A stretch of 64,000 nt of DNA, taken from contig MSHD01000033.1 in the NCBI GenBank assembly GCA_001941045.1, forward strand, positions 1-64,000, given 5' to 3'. Positions 29,352 to 38,739 of this stretch are shown one piece after another; the stretch's first letter is position 1, and each line of letters starts with the position of its first letter. The position numbers and the translations under genes are program-made. Origin of the DNA: Lachnospiraceae bacterium Zagget2 (lineage in GTDB: Bacteria; Bacillota; Clostridia; Lachnospirales; Lachnospiraceae). Under the pieces are notes generated by a model. The model was given only the letters and a program-made list of their open reading frames with translations, did no database searches and was not told the origin of the DNA.

Positions 29352-30217
29352 AGGAGAAGACCGCCCGCGTGGAGGAGATTTTACGGAAATTTCTCCCGGA
29401 GGAGACCGGCATGCAGAAGGAGATCATGGAGGCCATGAACTACAGCGTGCTCGCCGGAGGCAAGCGGCTGCGGCCGATTCTGATGGATGAGACCTTCCGT
29501 CTCTTCGGCGGGCAGGGCGACGTGATCGAGTGCTTTATGGCCGCGATCGAGATGATTCATACCTATTCGCTCGTCCACGACGATCTTCCGGCTATGGACA
29601 ACGATCAGTACCGCCGCGGGAAGCTCACGACTCATGCGAAGTACGGACACGCGATGGGCGTGCTGGCGGGCGACGGTCTTCTGAATTACGCATTTGAGAC
29701 GGCCGCTTCGGCCTTTGACCGGGAGGGCGATCCAAAGCGTACAGCCAGAGCATTGCAGATCCTGGCGAGGAAGGCGGGGATCTACGGCATGATCGGCGGG
29801 CAGACCGTTGACGTGCTCTCTACCGGGCACGCGATCGATCAGGAGACGCTCGATTTCATCTATGAGCTGAAGACCGGCGCGCTGCTGGAGGCCTCGATGA
29901 TGATCGGCGCGGTGTTGGCGGGGGCTTCTGACGAGGAACTGGGCGAGGTGGAAAAGATTGCTTCTGACGTTGGCCTTGCGTTCCAGATCCGTGACGATAT
30001 CCTGGATGTGACGAGTACGCTCGAACAGCTTGGCAAGCCGATTCACAGCGACGAGCGAAATGAGAAGACGACCTATGTGACGCTGCATGGCCTTACGCAG
30101 GCAAGCCGTGATGTGGAGGAGATCTCAGCACGAGCGATCGCGCGCCTTGCGGCGCTTCCTTATAAAAATGAATTTCTGACTGAGCTGATAAAGTCCTTAA
30201 TCTACAGAGAAAAGTAG
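29330..30217 (+). CDS. ispA: Farnesyl/geranyl diphosphate synthase-type polyprenyl synthetase
   Basis: A 295-residue head-to-tail prenyltransferase building C10-C20 chains from IPP and DMAPP. The first aspartate-rich motif is DDLPAMDND near residue 85, with GGKRLRP upstream. The second is in RDDILDVTST near residue 223. GQTVDVLS and FQIRDD are also visible. Length and the location between xseB and dxs match IspA. The exact chain length is inferred. GGGGAGG precedes ATG 29330 inside xseB. Confidence 0.94.
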   Translation: MGGSTELKEKTARVEEILRKFLPEETGMQKEIMEAMNYSVLAGGKRLRPILMDETFRLFGGQGDVIECFMAAIEMIHTYSLVHDDLPAMDNDQYRRGKLTTHAKYGHAMGVLAGDGLLNYAFETAASAFDREGDPKRTARALQILARKAGIYGMIGGQTVDVLSTGHAIDQETLDFIYELKTGALLEASMMIGAVLAGASDEELGEVEKIASDVGLAFQIRDDILDVTSTLEQLGKPIHSDERNEKTTYVTLHGLTQASRDVEEISARAIARLAALPYKNEFLTELIKSLIYREK

Positions 30218-30227
30218 GCGGCCGACC

Positions 30228-32123
30228 ATGGTTCTTGAAAAAATCAATCAGACAGGCGATATCAAAAAAATTTCCCCGGAGGAATATCCGGTTCTGGCGG
30301 AGGAGATCCGCGCGTTTCTGATCGAGAAGATCAGCCGGACGGGCGGGCATCTCGCGTCTAATCTCGGCGTCGTAGAGCTGACCATGGCGCTGCACCTGAG
30401 CTTTGATCTCCCGAAAGACAAGATTGTGTGGGACGTCGGACATCAGTCCTACACACATAAGCTGCTGACAGGCCGCAAGGCGGGCTTTGACGAACTGCGA
30501 AAATACGGCGGTATGAGTGGATTTCCGAAGAGAAAGGAGAGCGACTGCGACTGCTTTGACACCGGTCACAGCTCGACCTCCATTTCTGCGGGGATTGGTC
30601 TCGTGGCGGCGCGCGACCTGCAGGGCGGTGACGGTTATGTCGTCTCCGTCATCGGGGACGGTGCGCTGACTGGTGGCATGGCCTACGAAGCGCTGAACAA
30701 TGCCTCCCGTCTGAAAAAGAATTTTATTATTGTGCTGAATGACAATGAGATGTCGATCGCGGAGAATGTTGGCGGTATGTCGGAATATTTGAGTGGCCTG
30801 CGCACGAACCAGGGTTATACGAGCTTCAAGAGCGGCGTTGAGCAGTCTCTGAACCGCATCCCGGGCGGCAGACGTATGGCGGACCGTCTGAAAAAGACCA
30901 AGAGTGGTATCAAGCAGCTCATCATTCCCGGCATGCTCTTTGAAAATATGGGGATTATTTACCTCGGTCCGGTAGACGGACACGATATCGGCCGGATGTG
31001 CGATGTGTTCCGGCAGGCAAAGCGTTTTCAGGGGCCGGTGCTGATCCACGTTCTGACAAAGAAGGGCAAGGGCTACGAGCCGGCGGAGCGCCATCCGGCG
31101 AGATTTCACGGGACGGCGCCCTTCGTGATCGAGACGGGCCTGCCCGCGCAGAAACAGAAAAAGGCGAATTACCAGGATGTGTTCTCGACCTGCATGGTGA
31201 AGCTCGGAAAGCGAAATGAGAAGGTTGTGGCGATCACGGCGGCCATGCCGGACGGCACAGGTCTGAAACGCTTCAAAAATCTTTACCCGGAGCGTTTCTT
31301 TGATGTCGGTATCGCGGAGGAGCATGCGGTTACTTTCGCGGCGGGACTTGCGGCGGGAGGTATGCGGCCGGTCTTTGCGGTCTATTCTTCCTTCCTGCAG
31401 AGGGCTTATGACCAGGTGCTGCACGATGTCTGTATTCAGAATCTGCCGGTTGTGTTCGCGATCGACCGCGCGGGCCTTGTCGGCAGCGACGGCGAGACGC
31501 ATCAGGGGATTTTTGATCTCTCCTATCTGTCCAGCATTCCGAATATGCATATCATGGCGCCGAAAAACAAGTGGGAGCTGTCCGATATGCTGAAATTCGC
31601 GGTGGAGTTTGACGGGCCGATCGCCCTGCGCTACCCGAGGGGCGAGGCCTGGGACGGCCTGAAGGATTTTCGGAAACCGGTTGCATACGGAAAGGGTGAG
31701 GTCCTTTACGAGGAGGAAGATATTGCGCTCCTTGCAGTGGGCAGTATGGTAAAGACAGCAGTGGAAGTACGGCATCTTCTGAAAGAGACCGGTTACAGCT
31801 GCACGCTCGTGAACGCGCGCTTCGTGAAGCCGATCGACACGGAGGTTCTGAAAATGCTGTCAGAGGATCATAAGCTGTTTGTGACGCTGGAGGAAAATGT
31901 CTTAAGCGGCGGTTATGGAGAAAAAGTGCGCGATTACGTGCAGGAGCGGCTTCCGGGTGTAGAGGTGCTGAACATTGCGCTGCCGGACGCCTATGTCGAG
32001 CACGGCAGTGTGGAACTTCTGTACGAGGACGCAGGAATCGACGCACAGTCGGTGTATAAACGTGTGGTGGAGCGTTATATTGCCTGTCTGGCGCGCCGGG
32101 ATGTGCCGAAGGGAGGCGCATGA
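30228..32123 (+). CDS. dxs: 1-deoxy-D-xylulose-5-phosphate synthase
   Basis: A 631-residue thiamine-diphosphate enzyme that starts the MEP isoprenoid route from pyruvate and glyceraldehyde-3-phosphate. VGHQSYTHKLLTGR, GHSSTSISAGIGL and the ThDP motif GDGALTGGMAYEALNN are in the first domain. The catalytic Glu is in IAEEHAVTFAAGLA, and DRAGLVGSDGETHQG is in the second. The C-terminal transketolase domain follows. The stop overlaps tlyA (ATGA). Confidence 0.98.
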   Translation: MVLEKINQTGDIKKISPEEYPVLAEEIRAFLIEKISRTGGHLASNLGVVELTMALHLSFDLPKDKIVWDVGHQSYTHKLLTGRKAGFDELRKYGGMSGFPKRKESDCDCFDTGHSSTSISAGIGLVAARDLQGGDGYVVSVIGDGALTGGMAYEALNNASRLKKNFIIVLNDNEMSIAENVGGMSEYLSGLRTNQGYTSFKSGVEQSLNRIPGGRRMADRLKKTKSGIKQLIIPGMLFENMGIIYLGPVDGHDIGRMCDVFRQAKRFQGPVLIHVLTKKGKGYEPAERHPARFHGTAPFVIETGLPAQKQKKANYQDVFSTCMVKLGKRNEKVVAITAAMPDGTGLKRFKNLYPERFFDVGIAEEHAVTFAAGLAAGGMRPVFAVYSSFLQRAYDQVLHDVCIQNLPVVFAIDRAGLVGSDGETHQGIFDLSYLSSIPNMHIMAPKNKWELSDMLKFAVEFDGPIALRYPRGEAWDGLKDFRKPVAYGKGEVLYEEEDIALLAVGSMVKTAVEVRHLLKETGYSCTLVNARFVKPIDTEVLKMLSEDHKLFVTLEENVLSGGYGEKVRDYVQERLPGVEVLNIALPDAYVEHGSVELLYEDAGIDAQSVYKRVVERYIACLARRDVPKGGA

Positions 32124-32932
32124 TGCCGAAGACGAGACTGGATGTACTGCTGGTGGAGAGAGGGCTCGCTGAATCGCGGGAGAAGGCGAAGGCCGTCATC
32201 ATGTCCGGAAATGTATTTGTGGACGGACAGCGGGAAGATAAGGCGGGAGCCTCCTTTTCAGAGCAGGTAAAGATCGAAGTCAAGGGCTCTCCCCTGAAAT
32301 ATGTGAGCCGCGGCGGGCTGAAGCTGGAGAAGGCGCTGGCAAATTTTGCTCTGTCCGTGGAGGGAAAGATCTGTATGGATGTCGGTTCGTCGACGGGCGG
32401 TTTTACCGACTGCATGCTGCAGAATGGCGCGGCGAAGGTCTGGGCGGTGGACGTCGGGACCGGACAGCTCGCCTGGAAACTCAGACAGGATGCGCGCGTA
32501 GTCTGTATGGAGCGGACAAATATCCGTTATGTCACGCGCGAGGACATTCCGGAACCGATTGGCTTCGCTTCGATCGATGTAGCTTTCATTTCACTTAAAA
32601 AGGTACTTGGCCCTGTAAAGGCGCTGCTGGCGCCGGACGGACAGGTTGTCGCCCTGATCAAACCGCAGTTTGAGGCGGGGCGGGAGCAGGTCGGGAAAAA
32701 AGGCGTTGTGCGCGATCCGGCCGTACATCTGCAGGTCGTCCGCGGAATCATGGACTTTGCCGCGGAGACGGGTTTTCGGATTCTGGCGCTGGATTTTTCA
32801 CCGATTAAAGGACCGGAGGGAAATATAGAGTATCTGCTTCATCTGGAAAATCAGGAGGAGGACAGCGTCTGCGCATCCCTGTTTATCGACCCGTCGGAGG
32901 TCGTGGAGCTGGCGCATAAGACGCTCGACTGA
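32120..32932 (+). CDS. tlyA: TlyA family rRNA 2'-O-ribose methyltransferase with S4 domain
   Basis: A 270-residue protein. The S4 RNA-binding domain (residues 4-62: RLDVLLVERGLAESREKAKAVIMSGNV) is followed by an FtsJ/RrmJ-type SAM methyltransferase domain. The SAM site is MDVGSSTGGFTDCMLQ near residue 86, with VDVGTGQLAW and LIKPQFEAGRE further on. In TlyA relatives it methylates 16S or 23S rRNA and was once called hemolysin. ATG codons at 32120 and 32123 are both possible. The gene lies between dxs and nadK, the standard Firmicutes order. Confidence 0.95.
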   Translation: MMPKTRLDVLLVERGLAESREKAKAVIMSGNVFVDGQREDKAGASFSEQVKIEVKGSPLKYVSRGGLKLEKALANFALSVEGKICMDVGSSTGGFTDCMLQNGAAKVWAVDVGTGQLAWKLRQDARVVCMERTNIRYVTREDIPEPIGFASIDVAFISLKKVLGPVKALLAPDGQVVALIKPQFEAGREQVGKKGVVRDPAVHLQVVRGIMDFAAETGFRILALDFSPIKGPEGNIEYLLHLENQEEDSVCASLFIDPSEVVELAHKTLD

Positions 32933-32936
32933 TCTT

Positions 32937-33788
32937 ATGAAAACATTTTATATTATTGCGAACAGTGATAAGGAGGAAAGTCGGAAACTTTCCGGTGAGA
33001 TTGCGGATTACCTGACCGCGCACGGTCAGCGCTGCCTGATCCGTACGAGAGGGGAATCCGGTGCAGCAAAGGATTACGAGCCGCCGATCGGCAGCGATGT
33101 GGATGGTATTCTTGTACTCGGCGGCGACGGTACGCTGCTGCGCGCCGCGAGGAATCTGTCCGATCGGAACATTCCGTTTCTCGGCGTCAACCTCGGACAT
33201 CTCGGTTATCTGGCGGAGATAGAGCTGCACGGCCTCGGCGATGCGCTTGACAGGCTGATCGCGGGGGAGTACACGGTGGAAAACCGCATGATGCTCAGCG
33301 GAAATGTCTGTGTGAACGGAGAAATTACCGAGCGGGATATCGCGCTCAATGACATCGTGCTGAATCGCATGGGAACGCTGCGCGTGATTGATTACGAGGT
33401 CTATGTGAATGGTGAATATCTGAATTCTTTCACAGCGGACGGACTGATAGTCTCAACACCGACCGGTTCTACGGGCTACAGTCTCTCCGCAGGCGGGCCG
33501 ATCGTGTCTCCGACCGCTTCCATGCTGATCCTGACGCCGATCTGCCCGCATACCCTGAATTCGAGGAGCATCGTGTTTTCCGGCGAGGATCAGATCCGGA
33601 TACAGATAGGAAAGGGACGACGCGGCGGCGATGATGAGGCTTTTGTGACTTTTGACGGAGATCACTATGTGCGGATGCGGACGGGGGACTATGTAGAGAT
33701 CAGAAAGTCCCCGCGCATTACGAAAATCCTGAAAATCAGCCAGGTCAGCTTCCTGGAGGTGCTGCGCGACAAACTGAGCCGACAGTAA
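32937..33788 (+). CDS. nadK: NAD kinase
   Basis: A 283-residue cytoplasmic kinase making NADP from NAD. It carries LGGDGTLLRAAR with the catalytic Asp, LGVNLGHLGYLAEI, NDIVLNR, and the second NAD site TPTGSTGYSLSAGGPIV. Length is typical. It begins five bases after tlyA. Confidence 0.97.
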   Translation: MKTFYIIANSDKEESRKLSGEIADYLTAHGQRCLIRTRGESGAAKDYEPPIGSDVDGILVLGGDGTLLRAARNLSDRNIPFLGVNLGHLGYLAEIELHGLGDALDRLIAGEYTVENRMMLSGNVCVNGEITERDIALNDIVLNRMGTLRVIDYEVYVNGEYLNSFTADGLIVSTPTGSTGYSLSAGGPIVSPTASMLILTPICPHTLNSRSIVFSGEDQIRIQIGKGRRGGDDEAFVTFDGDHYVRMRTGDYVEIRKSPRITKILKISQVSFLEVLRDKLSRQ

Positions 33789-33810
33789 TGCCGCAGATGG
33801 AGGAGAATTC

Positions 33811-34263
33811 ATGAGACAAAAACGTCATGAGAAGATCATTGAGCTGATCGGAAAATATGATATCGAGACACAGGAGGAACTGGCAGATCGCCTGCGCGAT
33901 GCCGGTTTCCCGGCGACGCAGGCGACGGTATCGCGCGATATTCGCAGCCTCAAGCTTTCCAAGGTACCGGATCAGAACGGCCGGCAGAAATATGCGGCGG
34001 TAAGCGGTTCTGAGCGGCATCTGGCAGAGAAGTATGTCGGCGTCCTTAAAGAAGCCTATGTGTCTGTTGATTATGCGGGAAACCTTCTCGTCATCAAGAC
34101 GGTGTCCGGTATGGCGATGGCCGCCGCGACCGCGCTCGACAATCTCGGACTCGCTGAAGTCGTCGGCTGCATTGCGGGGGATGATACGATCTTCTGCGCT
34201 GTCCGTACGATGGAGGCCGCGCCGCTCTTGATGGAGGAACTGAGGAAAATCGTGGAGGAATGA
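33811..34263 (+). CDS. argR: Arginine repressor ArgR
   Basis: A 150-residue transcription regulator. The winged helix (residues 1-70) has KRHEKIIELI, the TQEELADRLRDAGFPATQATVSRDI motif and LKLSKV. The C-terminal hexamerisation and arginine-binding domain shows NLLVIKTVSGMA and GCIAGDDTIFC. ATG 33811 has GGAGGAG upstream. Position before recN is conserved. It controls arginine genes elsewhere, as none is in this window. Confidence 0.96.
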   Translation: MRQKRHEKIIELIGKYDIETQEELADRLRDAGFPATQATVSRDIRSLKLSKVPDQNGRQKYAAVSGSERHLAEKYVGVLKEAYVSVDYAGNLLVIKTVSGMAMAAATALDNLGLAEVVGCIAGDDTIFCAVRTMEAAPLLMEELRKIVEE

Positions 34264-34266
34264 CCT

Positions 34267-35955
34267 ATGCTGCTTCAGCTTCATGTAAAGAACCTTGCCC
34301 TGATCCGGGAGGCCGAGATCGACTTTTCGGAGGGACTTAACATTCTGACCGGCGAGACCGGCGCAGGCAAATCGCTGCTGCTTGGCGGGATGACGATGGC
34401 GCTCGGCGGAAAAGTCTCGCGTCAGATGCTGCGCGAAGGAGCGGACTACGCACTCGCGGAGCTCATTTTTACCACAGATCGGCCGGAGCTTCTGAAAAAG
34501 CTGGAGGAGCTCGACATTCCTGCAGAAGACGGGCAGGTCATTCTGTCGCGCAGGTTGTCCGGAAACCGCAGCGTCTGCCGCCTGAACGGGGAAACGGTAA
34601 GCGCTTCAACGCTTCGCGAAGTTTCTTCCCTTCTGATCGATATTCATGGCCAGCACGAGCATCAATCCCTGTTAAACAAGAAAAAACATCTCGAGATTCT
34701 TGATCTCTATGCCGGCGAGCGCCTCTCGCCCTGCCTGAAAACCCTGAAAGAGAGCTGGGACGAATGCCGTGCACTGAGAAAATCACTCGATGAGACCGGT
34801 CTTGATGAGGCGGAGCGTCTGCGTGAGCAGTCTCTGCTCACATATGAGATCCGGGAGATTGAGGAGGCTCACCTCACGGACGGCGAGGACGAAATGCTCG
34901 AACAGACTTACCGGCGCATGGTGAACAGCCGTCGGATCATGGAATCGCTGGGAATCGTGAGGCAGCTCTGTGAGGAGGATGAAGGCAGCGCTTCCGAATT
35001 GACCGGGCGGGCCTGTAAGGAGCTGAACACGGCTCTGCAATATGATGAGGAACTGGCTTCGCTCGCGGAGCAGCTGGGTGAAGTCGATGCGCTTCTGGCG
35101 GATTTTGGCCGGGAGCTTTCGCAGTACATGGAGTCGATGGAATTCTCCGAGCAGGATTTTCATGAGACAGAAGATCGCCTGAACCTGATCAACCACCTGA
35201 AGGCGAAATATGGCCGCACGGTAGCAGCTATCCTCGCGTCTGCGAAGGAGAAACAGGAACGTCTCGACTTTCTTCAGAACATCGAACAGCGCAGGAGTGA
35301 GCTTGAGGAGAGCTATACGCAGGCGAAGAAGAAACTTGATGTCAATTGTAAGACAGTGCACGAAATCCGTACACAGGCAGCGCGGGAACTTTCCAGGCGG
35401 ATGATCAAAGAGCTCAAAGAACTCAATTTTCTTGATGTAAGTTTTGAAATTGCAGTGAAGGAGACCGGCGAGCCTTCGGCCCTTGGCTGGGACGATGTGG
35501 AATTCCTGATTTCCACCAATCCGGGAGAGGAGCTGATGCCGCTTGCCCGGATCGCATCCGGCGGAGAGCTCTCACGCGTCATGCTTGCGATCAAGACCGT
35601 ACTGGCTGACCAGGATGCGATCGACACCGTCGTCTTTGATGAGATTGACGCCGGAATCAGCGGCCGGACTGCCCAGAGGGTTTCTGAAAAGCTGGCGGCA
35701 ATCGGTCGCAATCGCCAGGTCATCTGTATCACCCATCTGGCGCAGATCGCCGCGATGGCGGACAGCCATTATCTGATTGAAAAGAACGCGGAAGGCGGCG
35801 GTACCACGACGCATATCCGGCTTCTTGCGGGTGATGAAGTGACGGAGGAGCTCGCCCGCATTCTGGGAGGAGCCGAGATCACCGACGCGGTGCGCGATAA
35901 CGCCCGTGAGATGAAACTGCTGGCAGAGCAGTTCAAAGGAAAGACTTTCCAGTAA
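34267..35955 (+). CDS. recN: DNA repair protein RecN
   Basis: A 562-residue SMC-like ATPase active early in double-strand break repair. Walker A is GETGAGKSLLLGG near residue 34. The Q-loop region IHGQHEHQSLLNK follows. Long helices (about 150-370) form the coiled coil, and the ABC signature ASGGELSRVMLAIK plus Walker B VVFDEIDAGISG are at the C-terminus. It starts three bases after argR. A hairpin follows the stop. Confidence 0.97.
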   Translation: MLLQLHVKNLALIREAEIDFSEGLNILTGETGAGKSLLLGGMTMALGGKVSRQMLREGADYALAELIFTTDRPELLKKLEELDIPAEDGQVILSRRLSGNRSVCRLNGETVSASTLREVSSLLIDIHGQHEHQSLLNKKKHLEILDLYAGERLSPCLKTLKESWDECRALRKSLDETGLDEAERLREQSLLTYEIREIEEAHLTDGEDEMLEQTYRRMVNSRRIMESLGIVRQLCEEDEGSASELTGRACKELNTALQYDEELASLAEQLGEVDALLADFGRELSQYMESMEFSEQDFHETEDRLNLINHLKAKYGRTVAAILASAKEKQERLDFLQNIEQRRSELEESYTQAKKKLDVNCKTVHEIRTQAARELSRRMIKELKELNFLDVSFEIAVKETGEPSALGWDDVEFLISTNPGEELMPLARIASGGELSRVMLAIKTVLADQDAIDTVVFDEIDAGISGRTAQRVSEKLAAIGRNRQVICITHLAQIAAMADSHYLIEKNAEGGGTTTHIRLLAGDEVTEELARILGGAEITDAVRDNAREMKLLAEQFKGKTFQ

Positions 35956-35991
35956 CATTTCTGTCAAACATGCAGACACTACCTGCAGATA

Positions 35992-36019
35992 CGCCCGCGC
36001 GCACTTTTCGGCGCGGGCG
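35992..36019 (+). other. GC-rich hairpin after recN
   Basis: CGCCCGCGC at 35992-36000 pairs with GCGCGGGCG at 36011-36019 around a T-rich loop. There is no U run after it, so it is at best an inefficient terminator. It may stabilise mRNA or separate recN from spoIVB. Confidence 0.55.
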
Positions 36020-36046
36020 TCCAGCAAGCGTGAAAGGTGTGGCTGC

Positions 36047-37162
36047 ATGAGACGTCGCAGAATCTATCGGATCAGCCTGATTCTGGCTCTGATCCTTTCC
36101 ATATTGACATTATGTGTATACAGCGCCTGGTATATGAAAACACAGGTACCCGATGTGATCCGCATCGGCTACGGCGATGAACAGATCCTGAACCTGGGTC
36201 TCAAAGAAGTGTCGGTGCAGGCCGTGGAGCGTGCGAGCGTGATACCGGGCGGCGTGCCGATTGGCGTTTATCTTGAGACACGCGGCGTCTATGTAGTCGG
36301 TACTTCGGAGGGAGCCTCGGCGGATGGACTTATGCGCGAACCGGCTTTGCAGATTGTAAAAGCCGGCGATTATATTCTGGCAGTTAACGGGAAGCCGGTG
36401 GAGGACAAGGACGAGCTGATCGCCTGTATTCAGGCAAATAAAACGGAAACAATGGTTCTGAAGCTGAATCGTGGCGGGGAGGAGCTTAAGGTGCGCTTAA
36501 ACGCGGTGCAGACGGATGTGGGCGACTATAAGCTTGGCATCTGGGTGAAGGACGATATCCAGGGTATCGGCACGCTGACTTACATGACATCAGACGGCTC
36601 TTTTGGTGCGCTTGGGCATGGTATCACGGATTCCGATACCGGTGAGCTGCTCGATGCCGCGGGCGGTTCTCTCTATGATACGACGATTCTTGATATTGTA
36701 AAGGGCGTTCGCGGCACGCCCGGCGAGCTGAGCGGCTCGATCACCTACTCGGAACGCCATGTTCGCGGGACGATTCTTCAGAATACACAGGCCGGTATCT
36801 TTGGGGAGGCCGACGGGATTCTGGCCGGGGAGCTTGGCAGCGAGACGGTCGAGGTTGCGTTCAGGCAGGAGGTCGAAACCGGAACGGCAGTCCTTCGCAG
36901 CGCAGTCTCAGGCGAGCTGAAGGATTATGAGATCGAGATCACGGAGGTCCGGCTGAATGAGAGCGATGTAAACAAGGGCATGGTGTTCCGTGTGACCGAC
37001 CAGGAGCTTCTTGAACTGACCGGCGGTGTCATCCAGGGCATGTCCGGAAGTCCGATTCTGCAGAACGGGCGCCTTATCGGAGCCGTCACACACGTTTTCG
37101 TCAATGAACCTGCAAAGGGCTATGCGATCTTTGCGGAGACAATGGTGAGCGCGGCGGAATGA
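36047..37162 (+). CDS. spoIVB: SpoIVB sporulation peptidase (S55)
   Basis: A 371-residue serine peptidase. In Bacillus it is secreted from the forespore and cleaves SpoIVFA to trigger sigma-K activation. The N-terminal signal/anchor is at residues 7-29. A PDZ domain (about 90-150) has GDYILAVNGKPV. The S55 domain shows the catalytic His191 in LGHGITDSDTG and Ser335 in QGMSGSPILQNG. The usual downstream partner spo0A is not next to it here. A cell-wall hydrolase follows instead. It supports endospore formation, or sporulation ancestry, for this organism. Confidence 0.94.
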   Translation: MRRRRIYRISLILALILSILTLCVYSAWYMKTQVPDVIRIGYGDEQILNLGLKEVSVQAVERASVIPGGVPIGVYLETRGVYVVGTSEGASADGLMREPALQIVKAGDYILAVNGKPVEDKDELIACIQANKTETMVLKLNRGGEELKVRLNAVQTDVGDYKLGIWVKDDIQGIGTLTYMTSDGSFGALGHGITDSDTGELLDAAGGSLYDTTILDIVKGVRGTPGELSGSITYSERHVRGTILQNTQAGIFGEADGILAGELGSETVEVAFRQEVETGTAVLRSAVSGELKDYEIEITEVRLNESDVNKGMVFRVTDQELLELTGGVIQGMSGSPILQNGRLIGAVTHVFVNEPAKGYAIFAETMVSAAE

Positions 37163-37166
37163 AACA

Positions 37167-37195
37167 TTGACAAATGACTCTCTATATGTTATAAA
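37167..37195 (+). promoter_or_regulatory. Promoter of the NlpC/P60 gene
   Basis: TTGACA at 37167-37172, 17-base spacer, TATAAA at 37190-37195: near consensus, starting right after the spoIVB stop. Confidence 0.85.
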
Positions 37196-37245
37196 ATTGT
37201 TTGGGAATTGTAACAAGTTTATAACAAATCTGCAGAGGTGTATTG

Positions 37246-38304
37246 ATGAGAGATCATTGGAATAGAATTATGGTGAAGGGAATGGCTGCGGTTCTCACGG
37301 GGACGATACTGATTGCAGCGCCGACACTGGACGCACAGGCCTCCGGTGCTCTGGGCAGCAGCACGACGATCGGCATCACCGGACAGCTCGCCCAGGCGGA
37401 GAGCGTGGAGGCGGTTGAGAATGCGATAAGCGAAGCGTTTCTGACTTCGTTTGGACTGAACGGTTACAGCAATCTTGGGATTGTTGTTGTATCGGAAGGA
37501 AAGGTGAATATCCGCGACAGTGCGTCGACGGACGGCAAGATCGTCGGCAAGATCGGAAATGAGGCCGGCTGTGATGTCATTGCCACGAGCGAGGACGGTG
37601 AGTGGCTTCAGATAAAATCCGGGGAAGTAGAGGGTTACATCAAGGCTGAGTATGTACTGACCGGCAGCGAAGCGCTGGACAAGGCATCCTCCCTTCTGAA
37701 GACGGTTGCGGAAGTGACGACAGATGGTCTGCGTGTTCGGACAGAGCCGGACATGGACAGTGCGATTCTCGATATCGTCGGCAGCGGTCAGAGCTTCGAT
37801 GTGGTTGAGGAGCTCGATGAGTGGGTGAAGATTGACCTTGACGGTGAGGACGGATACATTTATAAGGAATATGTGGAGGTCGGCGCGAAGCTGGATGAGG
37901 CGCTGACGATTTCAGAGGTGCTTTATGGCGAGGGCGTGTCGGACGTTCGCGTGGCGATCGCCGACTTTGCAAAGCAGTATATCGGCAACCGATATGTGTG
38001 GGGCGGCACGAGTCTGACCAAGGGTGCGGATTGCTCGGGCTTTGTGCTGGCTGTGTTCCGGAATTTCGGGATCAGTCTGCCGCACTCCTCCAGGGCGCAG
38101 GCGAACTGCGGCACGAAGATCAGCCTTTCCGATCTGAAGCCGGGTGATCTGGTATTCTATGGGAGTCGTTCCAGCATCAACCATGTGGCGATCTACGCCG
38201 GTGGCGGCCAGGTCGTTCACGCCAGCAACGAGCGCGTCGGCATCACGATTTCGAGTCTTTATTACCGTACTCCGGTGAAGGCTGTCCGGATTATAAATGA
38301 TTGA
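37246..38304 (+). CDS. Secreted NlpC/P60 peptidoglycan hydrolase with two SH3 domains
   Basis: A 352-residue exported protein. A signal peptide ends near residue 31 (TLDAQASG). Two bacterial SH3 domains follow (about 80-140 and 155-215: KVNIRDSAS..., DGLRVRTEPD...). The C-terminal NlpC/P60 cysteine peptidase has catalytic Cys263 in GADCSGFVLAVF, His in INHVAIYAGG and the VVHASNERVG block. It should cut the stem peptide between D-Glu and the diamino acid. It is a likely housekeeping or sporulation autolysin. It has its own strong promoter, and the next promoter overlaps its stop codon. Confidence 0.93.
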   Translation: MRDHWNRIMVKGMAAVLTGTILIAAPTLDAQASGALGSSTTIGITGQLAQAESVEAVENAISEAFLTSFGLNGYSNLGIVVVSEGKVNIRDSASTDGKIVGKIGNEAGCDVIATSEDGEWLQIKSGEVEGYIKAEYVLTGSEALDKASSLLKTVAEVTTDGLRVRTEPDMDSAILDIVGSGQSFDVVEELDEWVKIDLDGEDGYIYKEYVEVGAKLDEALTISEVLYGEGVSDVRVAIADFAKQYIGNRYVWGGTSLTKGADCSGFVLAVFRNFGISLPHSSRAQANCGTKISLSDLKPGDLVFYGSRSSINHVAIYAGGGQVVHASNERVGITISSLYYRTPVKAVRIIND

Positions 38305-38329
38305 CAAAGCGGATTGTTTGTGCTAGAGT
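38301..38329 (+). promoter_or_regulatory. Promoter of rpsO
   Basis: TTGACA at 38301-38306 (overlapping the NlpC/P60 stop), 17-base spacer, TAGAGT at 38324-38329. Confidence 0.75.
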
Positions 38330-38349
38330 AGTGAAGCATGATTTCAGCC

Positions 38350-38390
38350 GTCATTCAGGGTCTGGAACACTCCGACCGTCCCTTAATGAC
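38350..38390 (+). promoter_or_regulatory. rpsO leader hairpin (possible S15 autoregulatory site)
   Basis: GTCATT-C-AGGG at 38350-38360 pairs with CCCT-T-AATGAC at 38380-38390 around a 19-base loop. It is in the rpsO 5' leader. S15 represses its own mRNA through leader structures in several bacteria, so the role is inferred. Confidence 0.6.
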
Positions 38391-38421
38391 AGGCGTTTAG
38401 AAGAACAGGAGGAAAAACACG

Positions 38422-38688
38422 ATGATTTCTAAGGAAAAGAAGCAGGCGATTATCGCCGAGTATGGTCGCAGCGAGGGAGACACCGGTTCACCGGAGGTGC
38501 AGGTGGCACTTCTGACGGCGAGGATTCAGGAGCTCACTGAGCACCTGAAGGTGAATCACAAGGATCACCATTCCAGAAGAGGACTTCTGAAGATGGTCGG
38601 ACAGAGACGCGCAATGCTGGCGTATCTGAAAGAGAAGGATATCGAGAGATATCGTGCACTGATCGCGAAATTAGGTTTGAGAAAGTAA
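38422..38688 (+). CDS. rpsO: 30S ribosomal protein S15
   Basis: An 88-residue primary 16S rRNA-binding protein. [21 protein letters not shown], the [23 protein letters not shown] core and [12 protein letters not shown] are all diagnostic. AGGAGG precedes ATG 38422. It is followed by a terminator and by pnp, the classic rpsO-pnp pairing. Confidence 0.99.
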   Translation: MISKEKKQAIIAEYGRSEGDTGSPEVQVALLTARIQELTEHLKVNHKDHHSRRGLLKMVGQRRAMLAYLKEKDIERYRALIAKLGLRK

Positions 38689-38696
38689 AAGGCCAT

Positions 38697-38724
38697 AGGG
38701 CGGAGAGCTTCTCCGCCCTGTTTT
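38697..38724 (+). terminator. Terminator after rpsO
   Basis: AGGGCGGAGA at 38697-38706 pairs with TCTCCGCCCT at 38710-38719, then GTTTTT. Confidence 0.88.
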
Positions 38725-38739
38725 TCGTAGCGTCTGTCG

